Part shown: piece by piece, positions 39,024-51,654 of the stretch
How the letters are laid out: every line of letters starts with the position of its first letter
How positions within the stretch are numbered: the first letter of the stretch is position 1
Assembly: GCA_964016885.1 (NCBI GenBank)
Contig: OZ024743.1
Coordinates: 339,339,780-339,403,779 of the forward strand
Length of the DNA stretch: 64,000 nt
Reading direction: 5' to 3'
Source of the DNA: Eledone cirrhosa
Lineage: Eukaryota > Mollusca > Cephalopoda > Octopoda > Eledonidae
Notes under the pieces: model-generated
What the model was told of the DNA's origin: nothing
Seen by the model: the letters and a program-made list of their open reading frames with translations, nothing else
The model's database searches: none
Program-made: the position numbers and the translations under genes

Positions 39024-40938
39024 TATTTCTCTTACATACACTCCTGCACTCTACCAAGTGGAGTTGCAGGGTCTATATCTCTCTTACATACACTCCTGCA
39101 CTCTACCAAGTGGAGCTGGGAGTCTATATCTCTTACATACACTCCTGCACTCTACCAAGTGGAGTTGGGGGTCTATATCTCTCTTACATACACTCCTGCA
39201 CTCTATCAAGTGGAGCTGGAGTCTATATATCTCTTACATACACTCCTGCACTCTACCAAGTAGAGTTGGGGGGCCTATATATCTCTTACATACACTCCTG
39301 CACTCTACCAAGTGGAGTTGGGGTCTATATCTCTCTTACAATACACTTCTGCACTCCACCAAGTGGAGTTGGGGGTCTATATCTCTTACATACACTCCTG
39401 CACTCTACCAAGTGGAGTTGGGGGTCTATATCTCTCTTACATACACTCCTGCACTCTACCAAGTGGAGTTGGGGTCTATATCTCTCTTACATACACTCCT
39501 GCACTCTACCAAGTGGAGTTGGGAGTCTATATTTCTCTTACATACACTCCTGCACTCTACCAAGTGGAGCTGGGGTCTATATATCTCTTACATACACTCC
39601 TGCACTCTACCAAGTGGAGCTGGAGGTCTATATATCTCTTACATACACTCCTGCACTCTACCAAGTGGAGATGGGGTTCTATATCTCTCTTACATACACT
39701 CCTACACTCTACCAAGTGGAGTTTAGAATCTATATCTCTCTTACATACACTCCTGCACTCTACCAAGTGGAGCTGAGAGTCTATATCTCTATTACATACA
39801 CTCCTGCACTCTACCAAGTGGAGCTGGAGGTCTATATCTCTCTTACATACACTCCTGCATTCTACCAAGTGGAGTTGTGCGTCTATATCTCTTTTACATA
39901 CACTCCTGCACTCTACCAAGTGGAGCTGGGGTTCTATATCTCTCTTACATACACTCCTGCACTCTACCAGGTGGAGCTGGGGTTCTATATCTCTTACATA
40001 CAATCCTGCCCTCTACCAAGTGGAGTTGGGGGGTTCTATCTCTCTTACATACACTCCTGAACTCTACCAAGTGGAGCTGGGGTTCTATATCTCCCTTACA
40101 TACACTCCTGCACTCTACCAAGTGGAGCTGGGAGTCTATATCTCTTACATACACTTCTGCACTCTACCAAGTGGAGCTGGGAGTCTATATCTCTCTTGCA
40201 TACACTCCTGCACCCTACCAAGTGGAGCTGGGAGTCTATATCTCTCTTACATACACTCCTTCACTTTTCAAAGTGGAGTTGGGAGTCTATATTTCTCTTA
40301 CATACACTCCTGCACTCTACCAAGTGGAGTTTGGAATCTATATCTCTATTACATACACTCCTGCACTCTACCAAGTGGAGCTGGGAGTCTATATCTCTCA
40401 TACATATACTCCTGCACTCTACCAAGTGGAGCTGGAGGTCTATATCTCTCTTACATACACTCCTGCATTCTACCAAGTGGAGTTGTGCATCTATATCTCT
40501 TTTACATACACTCCTGCACTCTACCAAGTGGAGCTGGGGTTCTATATCTCTCTTACATACACTCCTGCACTCTACCAAGTGGAGCTGGGGTTCTATATCT
40601 CTTACATACAATCCTGCCCTCTACCAAGTGGAGTTGGGGGGTTCTATCTCTCTTACATACACTCCTGAACTCTACCAAGTGGAGCTAGGGTTCTATATCT
40701 CCCTTACATACACTCCTGCACTCTACCAAGTGGAGCTGGGAGTCTATATCTCTTACATACACTCCTGCACTCTACCAAGTGGAGCTGGGAGTCTATATCT
40801 CTCTTACATACACTCATTCACTCTACCAAGTGGAGTTGGGAGTCTATATTTCTCTTACATACACTCCTGCACTCTACCAAGTGGAGTTGCGGGGTCTATA
40901 TCTCTCTTACATACACTCCTGCACTCTACCAAGTGGAG
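39024..40938 (+). repeat. 2,483-bp block U2, partial
   Basis: Second copy of U1. It follows U1 to about 40938, where U1 switches to GTTTGGAATC and U2 continues with GCTGGGAGTC. Base 37764 differs (G in U1, T here). Confidence 0.87.
40061..40668 (+). repeat. 12-mer HOR sub-variant, 608 bp
   Basis: Twin of 37578-38185 at +2,483, with the same GCACCCTACC and CACTTTTCAAAG marks but without the private G. It is the last complete 12-mer of this type in the window; beyond 41 kb the CTCCTGAACTC monomers sit in differently composed HORs. Confidence 0.86.
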
Positions 40939-41489
40939 CTGGGAGTCTATATCTCTTACATACACTCCTGCACTCTACCAAGTGGAGTTGGGGGTCTATA
41001 TCTCTCTTACATACACTCCTGCACTCTACCAAGTGGAACTGGGGTCTATATATCTCTTACATACACTCCTGCACTCTACCAAGTGGAGTTGGGGGTCCAT
41101 ATATCTCTTACATACACTCCTGCACTCTACCAAGTGGAGTTGGGGGTCTATATCTCGCTTACATACACTTCTGCACTCTACCAAGTGGAACTGGGGTTCT
41201 ATATTTCTCTTACATACACTCCTTCACTCTACCAAGTGGAGTTGGGGGTCTATATCTCTTACATACAATCCTGCCCTCTACCAAGTGGAGTTGGGGGGTT
41301 CTATCTCTCTTACATACACTCCTGCACTCTACCAAGTGGAGCTGGGAGTCTATATCTCTCTTACATACACTCCTGCACTCTACCAAGTGGAGCTGGGAGT
41401 CTATATCTCTTTTACATACACTCCTGCACTCTACCAAGTGGAGTTGGGGGTCTATATCTCTCTTACATACACTCCTGCACTCTACCAAG
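40939..41489 (+). repeat. Linking monomers between the U and V blocks
   Basis: About eleven monomers shared with 32736-33285, including GTCCATATATC, ATCTCGCTTAC, the CAATCCTGCCC / GGGGGGTTC pair followed by an intact CTCCTGCACTC (no TGA), and GTAGAG. The seven-G tail at 41497-41503 lies at the right edge. It marks the change from long 12-mer-based HORs to the shorter V period. Confidence 0.78.
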
Positions 41490-43409
41490 TAGAGTTGGGG
41501 GGGTCTATATCTCTCTTACATACACTCCTGCTCTCTACCAAGTGGAGTTGGGGGTCTATATCTCTCTTACGTACACTCCTGCACTCTACCAAGTGGAACT
41601 GGGGTCTATATATCTCTTACATACACTCCTGCAGTCTACCAAGTGGAGTTGGGGGTCTATATCTCTCTTACGTACACTCCTGCACTCTACCAAGTGGAAC
41701 TGGGGTCTATATATCTCTTACATACACTTCTGCACTCTACCAAGTGGAGCTGGGGTCTATATATCTCTTACATACACTCCTGCACTCTACCAAGTGGAGC
41801 TGGGGTCTATATCTCTCCTACATACACTCCTGCACTCTACCAAGTGGAACTGGGGTCTATACATCTCTTACATACACTCCTGCACTCTACCAAGTGGAGT
41901 TGGGGGTCTATATCTCTCTTACGTACACTCCTGCACTCTACCAAGTGGAACTGGGGTCTATATATCTCTTACATACACTTCTGCACTCTACCAAGTGGAG
42001 CTGGGGTCTATATATCTCTTACATACACTCCTGCACTCTACCAAGTGGAGCTGGGAGTCTATATCTCTCTTACATACACTCCTGCACTCTACCAAGTGGA
42101 GTTGGGGTCTATATCTCTCTTACATACACTCCTGCACTCTACCAAGTGGAGTTGGGAGTCTATATCTCTCTTACATACACTCCTGCACTCTACCAAGTGG
42201 AGCTGGGGTCTATATATCTCTTACATACACTCCTGCACTCTACCAAGTGGAGCTGGAGGTCTATATATCTCTTACATACACTCCTGCACTCTACCAAGTG
42301 GAGATGGGGTTCTATATCTCTCTTACATACACTCCTACACTCTACCAAGTGGAGTTAGAATCTATATCTCTCTTACATACACTCCTGCACTCTACCAAGT
42401 GGAGCTGAGAGTCTATATCTCTATTACATACACTCCTGCACTCTACCAAGTGGAGCTGGGAGTCTATATCTCTCTTACATATACTCCTGCACTCTACCAA
42501 GTGGAGCTGGAGGTCTATATCTCTCTTACATACACTCCTGCATTCTACCAAGTGGAGTTGTGGGTCTATATCTCTTTTACATACACTCCTGCACTCTACC
42601 AAGTGGAGCTGGGGTTCTATATCTCTCTTACATACACTCCTGCACTCTACCAAGTGGAGCTGGGGTTCTATATCTCTTACATACAATCCTGCCCTCTACC
42701 AAGTGGAGTTGGGGGGTTCTATCTCTCTTACATACACTCCTGAACTCTACCAAGTGGAGCTGGGGTTCTATATCTCCCTTACATACACTCCTGCACTCTA
42801 CCAAGTGGAGCTGGGAGTCTATATCTCTTACATACACTTCTGCACTCTACCAAGTGGAGCTGGGAGTCTATATCTCTATTACATACACTCCTGCACTCTA
42901 CCAAGTGGATCTGGGAGTCTATATCTCTCTTACATACACTCCTGCACTCTACCAAGTGGAGTTGGGAGTCTATATCTCTCTTACATACACTCCTTTACTC
43001 TACCAAGTGGAGTTGGGAGTCTATATTTCTCTTACATACACTCCTGCACTCTACCAAGTGGAGTTGCGGGGTCTATATCTCTCTTACATACACTCCTGCA
43101 CTCTACCAAGTGGAGCTGGGAGTCTATATCTCTTACATACACTCCTGCACTCTACCAAGTGGAGTTGGGGGTCTATATCTCTCTTACATACACTCCTGCA
43201 CTCTACCAAGTGGAACTGGGGTCTATATATCTCTTACATACACTCCTGCACTCTACCAAGTGGAGCTGGGAGTCTATATCTCTTACATACACTTCTGCAC
43301 GCTACCAAGTGGAGCTGGGAGTCTATATCTCTATTACATACACTCCTGCACTCTACCAAGTGGAGCTGGGAGTGTATATCTCTCTTACATACACTCCTGC
43401 ACTCTACCA
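41490..43409 (+). repeat. V0, 1,920-bp HOR
   Basis: Aligns with V1 at +1,920 from about 41500 to 42360. The shift then falls to about +1,869 (loss in V1 of the GCTGAGAG / CTCTATTAC monomer) and to +1,868 (GTGGATTGGGGG in V1 against GTGGAGTTGTGGG here near 42553). PstI sites at 41629 and 43549 are 1,920 bp apart. Base differences from V1 include CTGCTCTC near 41530 and GGAACTGGGG against GAAACTGGGG. Confidence 0.86.
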
Positions 43410-45277
43410 AGTGGAGTTGGGGGTCTATATCTCTCTTACATACACTCCTGCACTCTACCAAGTGGAGTTGGGGGTCTATATCTCTCTTACGTACACTCCT
43501 GCACTCTACCAAGTGGAACTGGGGTCTATATATCTCTTACATACACTCCTGCAGTCTACCAAGTGGAGTTGGGGGTCTATATCTCTCTTACGTACACTCC
43601 TGCACTCTACCAAGTGGAACTGGGGTCTATATATCTCTTACATACACTTCTGCACTCTACCAAGTGGAGCTGGGGTCTATATATCTCTTACATACACTCC
43701 TGCACTCTACCAAGTGGAGCTGGGGTCTATATCTCTCCTACATACACTCCTGCACTCTACCAAGTGAAACTGGGGTCTATATATCTCTTACATACACTCC
43801 TGCACTCTACCAAGTGGAGTTGGGGGTCTATATCTCTCTTACGTACACTCCTGCACTCTACCAAGTGGAACTGGGGTCTATATATCTCTTACATACACTT
43901 CTGCACTCTACCAAGTGGAGCTGGGGTCTATATATCTCTTACATACACTCCTGCACTCTACCAAGTGGAGCTGGGAGTCTATATCTCTCTTACATACACT
44001 CCTGCACTCTACCAAGTGGAGTTGGGGTCTATATCTCTCTTACATACACTCCTGCACTCTACCAAGTGGAGTTGGGAGTCTATATCTCTCTTACATACAC
44101 TCCTGCACTCTACCAAGTGGAGCTGGGGTCTATATATCTCTTACATACACTCCTGCACTCTACCAAGTGGAGCTGGAGGTCTATATATCTCTTACATACA
44201 CTCCTGCACTCTACCAAGTGGAGATGGGGTTCTATATCTCTCTTACATACACTCCTACACTCTACCAAGTGGAGTTAGAATCTATATCTCTCTTACATAC
44301 ACTCCTGCACTCTACCAAGTGGAGCTGGGAGTCTATATCTCTCTTACATATACTCCTGCACTCTACCAAGTGGAGCTGGAGGTCTATATCTCTCTTACAT
44401 ACACTCCTGCATTCTACCAAGTGGATTGGGGGTCTATATCTCTTTTACATACACTCCTGCACTCTACCAAGTGGAGCTGGGGTTCTATATCTCTCTTACA
44501 TACACTCCTGCACTCTACCAAGTGGAGCTGGGGTTCTATATCTCTTACATACAATCCTGCCCTCTACCAAGTGGAGTTGGGGGGTTCTATCTCTCTTACA
44601 TACACTCCTGAACTCTACCAAGTGGAGCTGGGGTTCTATATCTCCCTTACATACACTCCTGCACTCTACCAAGTGGAGCTGGGAGTCTATATCTCTTACA
44701 TACACTTCTGCACTCTACCAAGTGGAGCTGGGAGTCTATATCTCTATTACATACACTCCTGCACTCTACCAAGTGGAGCTGGGAGTCTATATTTCTCTTA
44801 CATACACTCCTGCACTCTACCAAGTGGAGTTGGGAGTCTATATCTCTCTTACATACACTCCTTTACTCTACCAAGTGGAGTTGGGAGTCTATATTTCTCT
44901 TACATACACTCCTGCACTCTACCAAGTGGAGTTGCGGGGTCTATATCTCTCTTACATACACTCCTGCACTCTACCAAGTGGAGCTGGGAGTCTATATCTC
45001 TTACATACACTCCTGCACTCTACCAAGTGGAGTTGGGGGTCTATATCTCTCTTACATACACTCCTGCACTCTACCAAGTGGAACTGGGGTCTATATATCT
45101 CTTACATACACTCCTGCACTCTACCAAGTGGAGCTGGGAGTCTATATCTCTTACATACACTTCTGCACGCTACCAAGTGGAGCTGGGAGTCTATATCTCT
45201 ATTACATACACTCCTGCACTCTACCAAGTGGAGCTGGGAGTGTATATCTCTCTTACATACACTCCTGCACTCTACCA
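43410..45277 (+). repeat. V1, 1,868-bp HOR
   Basis: Carries the marks that define the amplified V form: GTGAAACTGGGG near 43765, GTGGAGTTAGAATC near 44274 and GTGGATTGGGGG near 44423. It has one more 51-bp monomer than V2 near 43400-43450 (two consecutive GTTGGGGG monomers instead of one). No base substitutions were seen against V2 in the parts I compared. Confidence 0.87.
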
Positions 45278-47094
45278 AGTGGAGTTGGGGGTCTATATCT
45301 CTCTTACATACACTCCTGCACTCTACCAAGTGGAACTGGGGTCTATATATCTCTTACATACACTCCTGCAGTCTACCAAGTGGAGTTGGGGGTCTATATC
45401 TCTCTTACGTACACTCCTGCACTCTACCAAGTGGAACTGGGGTCTATATATCTCTTACATACACTTCTGCACTCTACCAAGTGGAGCTGGGGTCTATATA
45501 TCTCTTACATACACTCCTGCACTCTACCAAGTGGAGCTGGGGTCTATATCTCTCCTACATACACTCCTGCACTCTACCAAGTGAAACTGGGGTCTATATA
45601 TCTCTTACATACACTCCTGCACTCTACCAAGTGGAGTTGGGGGTCTATATCTCTCTTACGTACACTCCTGCACTCTACCAAGTGGAACTGGGGTCTATAT
45701 ATCTCTTACATACACTTCTGCACTCTACCAAGTGGAGCTGGGGTCTATATATCTCTTACATACACTCCTGCACTCTACCAAGTGGAGCTGGGAGTCTATA
45801 TCTCTCTTACATACACTCCTGCACTCTACCAAGTGGAGTTGGGGTCTATATCTCTCTTACATACACTCCTGCACTCTACCAAGTGGAGTTGGGAGTCTAT
45901 ATCTCTCTTACATACACTCCTGCACTCTACCAAGTGGAGCTGGGGTCTATATATCTCTTACATACACTCCTGCACTCTACCAAGTGGAGCTGGAGGTCTA
46001 TATATCTCTTACATACACTCCTGCACTCTACCAAGTGGAGATGGGGTTCTATATCTCTCTTACATACACTCCTACACTCTACCAAGTGGAGTTAGAATCT
46101 ATATCTCTCTTACATACACTCCTGCACTCTACCAAGTGGAGCTGGGAGTCTATATCTCTCTTACATATACTCCTGCACTCTACCAAGTGGAGCTGGAGGT
46201 CTATATCTCTCTTACATACACTCCTGCATTCTACCAAGTGGATTGGGGGTCTATATCTCTTTTACATACACTCCTGCACTCTACCAAGTGGAGCTGGGGT
46301 TCTATATCTCTCTTACATACACTCCTGCACTCTACCAAGTGGAGCTGGGGTTCTATATCTCTTACATACAATCCTGCCCTCTACCAAGTGGAGTTGGGGG
46401 GTTCTATCTCTCTTACATACACTCCTGAACTCTACCAAGTGGAGCTGGGGTTCTATATCTCCCTTACATACACTCCTGCACTCTACCAAGTGGAGCTGGG
46501 AGTCTATATCTCTTACATACACTTCTGCACTCTACCAAGTGGAGCTGGGAGTCTATATCTCTATTACATACACTCCTGCACTCTACCAAGTGGAGCTGGG
46601 AGTCTATATTTCTCTTACATACACTCCTGCACTCTACCAAGTGGAGTTGGGAGTCTATATCTCTCTTACATACACTCCTTTACTCTACCAAGTGGAGTTG
46701 GGAGTCTATATTTCTCTTACATACACTCCTGCACTCTACCAAGTGGAGTTGCGGGGTCTATATCTCTCTTACATACACTCCTGCACTCTACCAAGTGGAG
46801 CTGGGAGTCTATATCTCTTACATACACTCCTGCACTCTACCAAGTGGAGTTGGGGGTCTATATCTCTCTTACATACACTCCTGCACTCTACCAAGTGGAA
46901 CTGGGGTCTATATATCTCTTACATACACTCCTGCACTCTACCAAGTGGAGCTGGGAGTCTATATCTCTTACATACACTTCTGCACGCTACCAAGTGGAGC
47001 TGGGAGTCTATATCTCTATTACATACACTCCTGCACTCTACCAAGTGGAGCTGGGAGTGTATATCTCTCTTACATACACTCCTGCACTCTACCA
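45278..47094 (+). repeat. V2, 1,817-bp HOR
   Basis: Repeats V1 at +1,817: PstI sites at 43549, 45366 and 47183; CTCCTGAACTC monomers ending at 44611 and 46428; GTGAAACTGGGG near 43765, 45582 and 47399. The lack of visible substitutions makes this the youngest amplification in the window, or an assembly duplication. Confidence 0.88.
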
Positions 47095-47857
47095 AGTGGA
47101 GTTGGGGGTCTATATCTCTCTTACATACACTCCTGCACTCTACCAAGTGGAACTGGGGTCTATATATCTCTTACATACACTCCTGCAGTCTACCAAGTGG
47201 AGTTGGGGGTCTATATCTCTCTTACGTACACTCCTGCACTCTACCAAGTGGAACTGGGGTCTATATATCTCTTACATACACTTCTGCACTCTACCAAGTG
47301 GAGCTGGGGTCTATATATCTCTTACATACACTCCTGCACTCTACCAAGTGGAGCTGGGGTCTATATCTCTCCTACATACACTCCTGCACTCTACCAAGTG
47401 AAACTGGGGTCTATATATCTCTTACATACACTCCTGCACTCTACCAAGTGGAGTTGGGGGTCTATATCTCTCTTACGTACACTCCTGCACTCTACCAAGT
47501 GGAACTGGGGTCTATATATCTCTTACATACACTTCTGCACTCTACCAAGTGGAGCTGGGGTCTATATATCTCTTACATACACTCCTGCACTCTACCAAGT
47601 GGAGCTGGGAGTCTATATCTCTCTTACATACACTCCTGCACTCTACCAAGTGGAGTTGGGGTCTATATCTCTCTTACATACACTCCTGCACTCTACCAAG
47701 TGGAGTTGGGAGTCTATATCTCTCTTACATACACTCCTGCACTCTACCAAGTGGAGCTGGGGTCTATATATCTCTTACATACACTCCTGCACTCTACCAA
47801 GTGGAGCTGGAGGTCTATATATCTCTTACATACACTCCTGCACTCTACCAAGTGGAG
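47095..47857 (+). repeat. V3, truncated HOR copy
   Basis: Follows V2 at +1,817 for about 760 bp. At about 47858 the expected GAGATGGGG tail is replaced by GAGCTGGGG, and the sequence passes into the mosaic segment. Confidence 0.84.
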
Positions 47858-50800
47858 CTGGGGTCTATATATCTCTTACATACACTCCTGCACTCTACCA
47901 AGTGGAGCTGGAGGTCTATATATCTCTTACATACACTCCTGCAGTCTACCAAGTGGAGTTGGGGGTCTATATCTCTCTTACGTACACTCCTGCACTCTAC
48001 CAAGTGGAACTGGGGTCTATATATCTCTTACATACACTTCTGCACTCTACCAAGTGGAGCTGGGGTCTATATATCTCTTACATACACTCCTGCACTCTAC
48101 CAAGTGGAACTGGGGTCTATAAATCTCTTACATACACTCCTGCACTCTACCAAGTGGAGTTGGGGGTCTATATCTCTCTTACGTACACTCCTGCACTCTA
48201 CCAAGTGGAACTGGGGTCTATATATCTCTTACATACACTTCTGCACACTACCAAGTGGAGCTGGGGTCTATATATCTCTTACATACACTCCTGCACTCTA
48301 CCAAGTGGAGCTGGAGGTCTATATATCTCTTACATACACTCCTGCACTCTACCAAGTGGAGATGGGGTTCTATATCTCTCTTACATACACTCCTACACTC
48401 TACCAAGTGGAGTTTAGAATCTATATCTCTATTACATACACTCCTGCACTCTACCAAGTGGAGCTGGGAATCTATATCTCTCTTACATACACTCCTGCAC
48501 TCTACCAAGTGGAGCTGGGAGTCTATATCTCTCTTACATACAGTCCTTCACTCTACCAAGTGGAGTTGGGAGTCTATATTTCTCTTACATACACTCCTGC
48601 ACTCTACCAAGTGGAGCTGGGAGTCTATATCTCTTACATACACTCCTGCACTCTACCAAGTGGAGTTGGGGGTCTATATCTCTCTTACATACACTCCTGC
48701 ACTCTACCAAGTGGAGCTGGGAGTCTATATCTCTTACATACACTCCTGCACTCTACCAAGTGGAGTTGGGGGTCTATATCTCTCTTACATACACTCCTGC
48801 ACTCTACCAAGTGGAGCAGGGAGTCTATATCTCTTACATACACTTCTGCACTCTACCAAGTGGAGCTGGGAGTCTATATCTCTATTACATACACTCCTGC
48901 ACTCTACCAAGTGGAGCTGGGAGTCTATATCTCTCTTACATACACTCCTGCACTCTACCAAGTGGAGTTGGAGGTCTATATCTCTCTTACATACACTCCT
49001 GCACTCTACCAAGTGGAGTTGGGGGTCTATATCTCTCTTACGTACACTCCTGCACTCTACCAAGTGGAACTGGGGTCTATATATCTCTTACATACACTCC
49101 TGCAGTCTACCAAGTGGAGTTGGGGGTCTATATCTCTCTTACGTACACTCCTGCACTCTACCAAGTGGAACTGGGGTCTATATATCTCTTACATACACTT
49201 CTGCACTCTACCAAGTGGAGCTGGGGTCTATATATCTCTTACATACACTCCTGCACTCTACCAAGTGGAGCTGGGGTCTATATCTCTCCTACATACACCT
49301 CCTGCACTCTACGAAGTGGAACTGGGGTCTATATATCTCTTACATACACTTCTGCACTCTACCAAGTGGAGCTGGGGTCTATATATCTCTTACATACACT
49401 CCTGCACTCTACCAAGTGGAGCTGGGGTCTATATCTCTCCTACATACACTCCTGCACTCTACCAAGTGGAACTGGGGTCTATATATCTCTTACATACACT
49501 CCTGCACTCTACCAAGTGGAGTTGGGGGTCTATATCTCTCTTACGTACACTCCTGCACTCTACCAAGTGGAGCTGGGGTCTATATATCTCTTACATACAC
49601 TCCTGCACTCTACCAAGTGGAGTTGGGGGTCTATATCTCTCTTACATACACTCCTGCACTCTACCAAGTGGAGTTGGGGGTCTATATCTCGCTTACATAC
49701 ACTTCTGCACTCTACCAAGTGGAACTGGGGTTCTATATTTCTCTTACATACACTCCTTCACTCTACCAAGTGGAGTTGGGGGTCTATATCTCTTACATAC
49801 AATCCTGCCCTCTACCAAGTGGAGTTGGGGGGTTCCATCTCTCTTACATACACTCCTGCACTCTACCAAGTGGAGCTGGGAGTCTATATCTCTCTTACAT
49901 ACACTCCTGCACTCTACCAAGTGGAGCTGGGAGTCTATATCTCTCTTACATACACTCCTGCACTCTACCAAGTAGAGTTGGGGGGTCTATATCTCTCTTA
50001 CATACACTCCTGCACTCTACCAAGTGGAGTTCGGGGTCTATATCTCTCTTACGTACACTCCTGCACTCTACCAAGTGGAACTGGGGTCTATATATCTCTT
50101 ACATACACTCCTGCAGTCTACCAAGTGGAGTTGGGGGTCTATATCTCTCTTACGTACACTCCTGCACTCTACCAAGTGGAACTGGGGTCTATATATCTCT
50201 TACATACACTTCTGCACTCTACCAAGTGGAGCTGGGGTCTATATATCTCTTACATACACTCCTGCACTCTACCAAGTGGAGCTGGGGTCTATATCTCTCC
50301 TACATACACTCCTGCACTCTACCAAGTGGAACTGGGGTCTATACATCTCTTACATACACTCCTGCACTCTACCAAGTGGAGTTGGGGGTCTATATCTCTC
50401 TTACGTACACTCCTGCACTCTACCAAGTGGAACTGGGGTCTATATATCTCTTACATACACTTCTGCACTCTACCAAGTGGAGGTGGGGTCTATATATCTC
50501 TTACATACACTCCTGCACTCTACCAAGTGGAGCTGGGAGTCTATATCTCTCTTACATACACTCCTGCACTCTACCAAGTGGAGTTGGGGTCTATATCTCT
50601 CTTACATACACTCCTGCACTCTACCAAGTGGAGTTGGGAGTCTATATCTCTCTTACATACACTCCTGCACTCTACCAAGTGGAGCTGGGGTCTATATATC
50701 TCTTACATACACTCCTGCACTCTACCAAGTGGAGCTGGAGGTCTATATATCTCTTACATACACTCCTGCACTCTACCAAGTGGAGATGGGGTTCTATATC

Positions 50801-51654
50801 TCTCTTACATACACTCCTACACTCTACCAAGTGGAGTTAGAATCTATATCTCTCTTACATACACTCCTGCACTCTACCAAGTGGAGCTGAGAGTCTATAT
50901 CTCTATTACATACACTCCTGCACTCTACCAAGTGGATCTGGGAGTCTATATCTCTCTTACATATACTCCTGCACTCTACCAAGTGGAGCTGGAGGTCTAT
51001 ATCTCTCTTACATACACTCCTGCATTCTACCAAGTGGAGTTGTGGGTCTATATCTCTTTTACATACACTCCTGCACTCTACCAAGTGGAGCTGGGGTTCT
51101 ATATCTCTCTTACATACACTCCTGCACTCTACCAAGTGGAGCTGGGGTTCTATATCTCTTACATACAATCCTGCCCTCTACCAAGTGGAGTTGGGGGGTT
51201 CTATCTCTCTTACATACACTCCTGAACTCTACCAAGTGGAGCTGGGGTTCTATATCTCCCTTACATACACTCCTGCACTCTACCAAGTGGAGCTGGGAGT
51301 CTATATCTCTTACATACACTTCTGCACTCTACCAAGTGGAGCTGGGAGTCTATATCTCTATTACATACACTCCTGCACTCTACCAAGTGGAGCTGGGAGT
51401 CTATATCTCTCTTACATACACTCCTGCACTCTACCAAGTGGAGTTGGGAGTCTATATCTCTCTTACATACACTCCTTCACTCTACCAAGTGGAGTTGGGA
51501 GTCTATATTTCTCTTACATACACTCCTGCACTCTACCAAGTGGAGTTGCGGGGTCTATATCTCTCTTACATACACTCCTGCACTCTACCAAGTGGAGCTG
51601 GGAGTCTATATCTCTTACATACACTCCTGCACTCTACCAAGTGGAGTTGGGGGG
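47858..51654 (+). repeat. Mosaic segment without a single clear local period
   Basis: Ordinary monomers of known types in new orders. Local events visible: a 100-bp dimer repeated at about 48612 and 48712; a 151-bp trimer repeated around 49190-49342 with an extra C near 49298 and CTACGAAG beside it; a TATAAATC change near 48120; CAGTCCTTC near 48541. From about 50024 it matches 61329 onward at +11,305/+11,306. PstI sites lie at 47939, 49100 and 50111. No gene or unique sequence is present. Confidence 0.75.
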
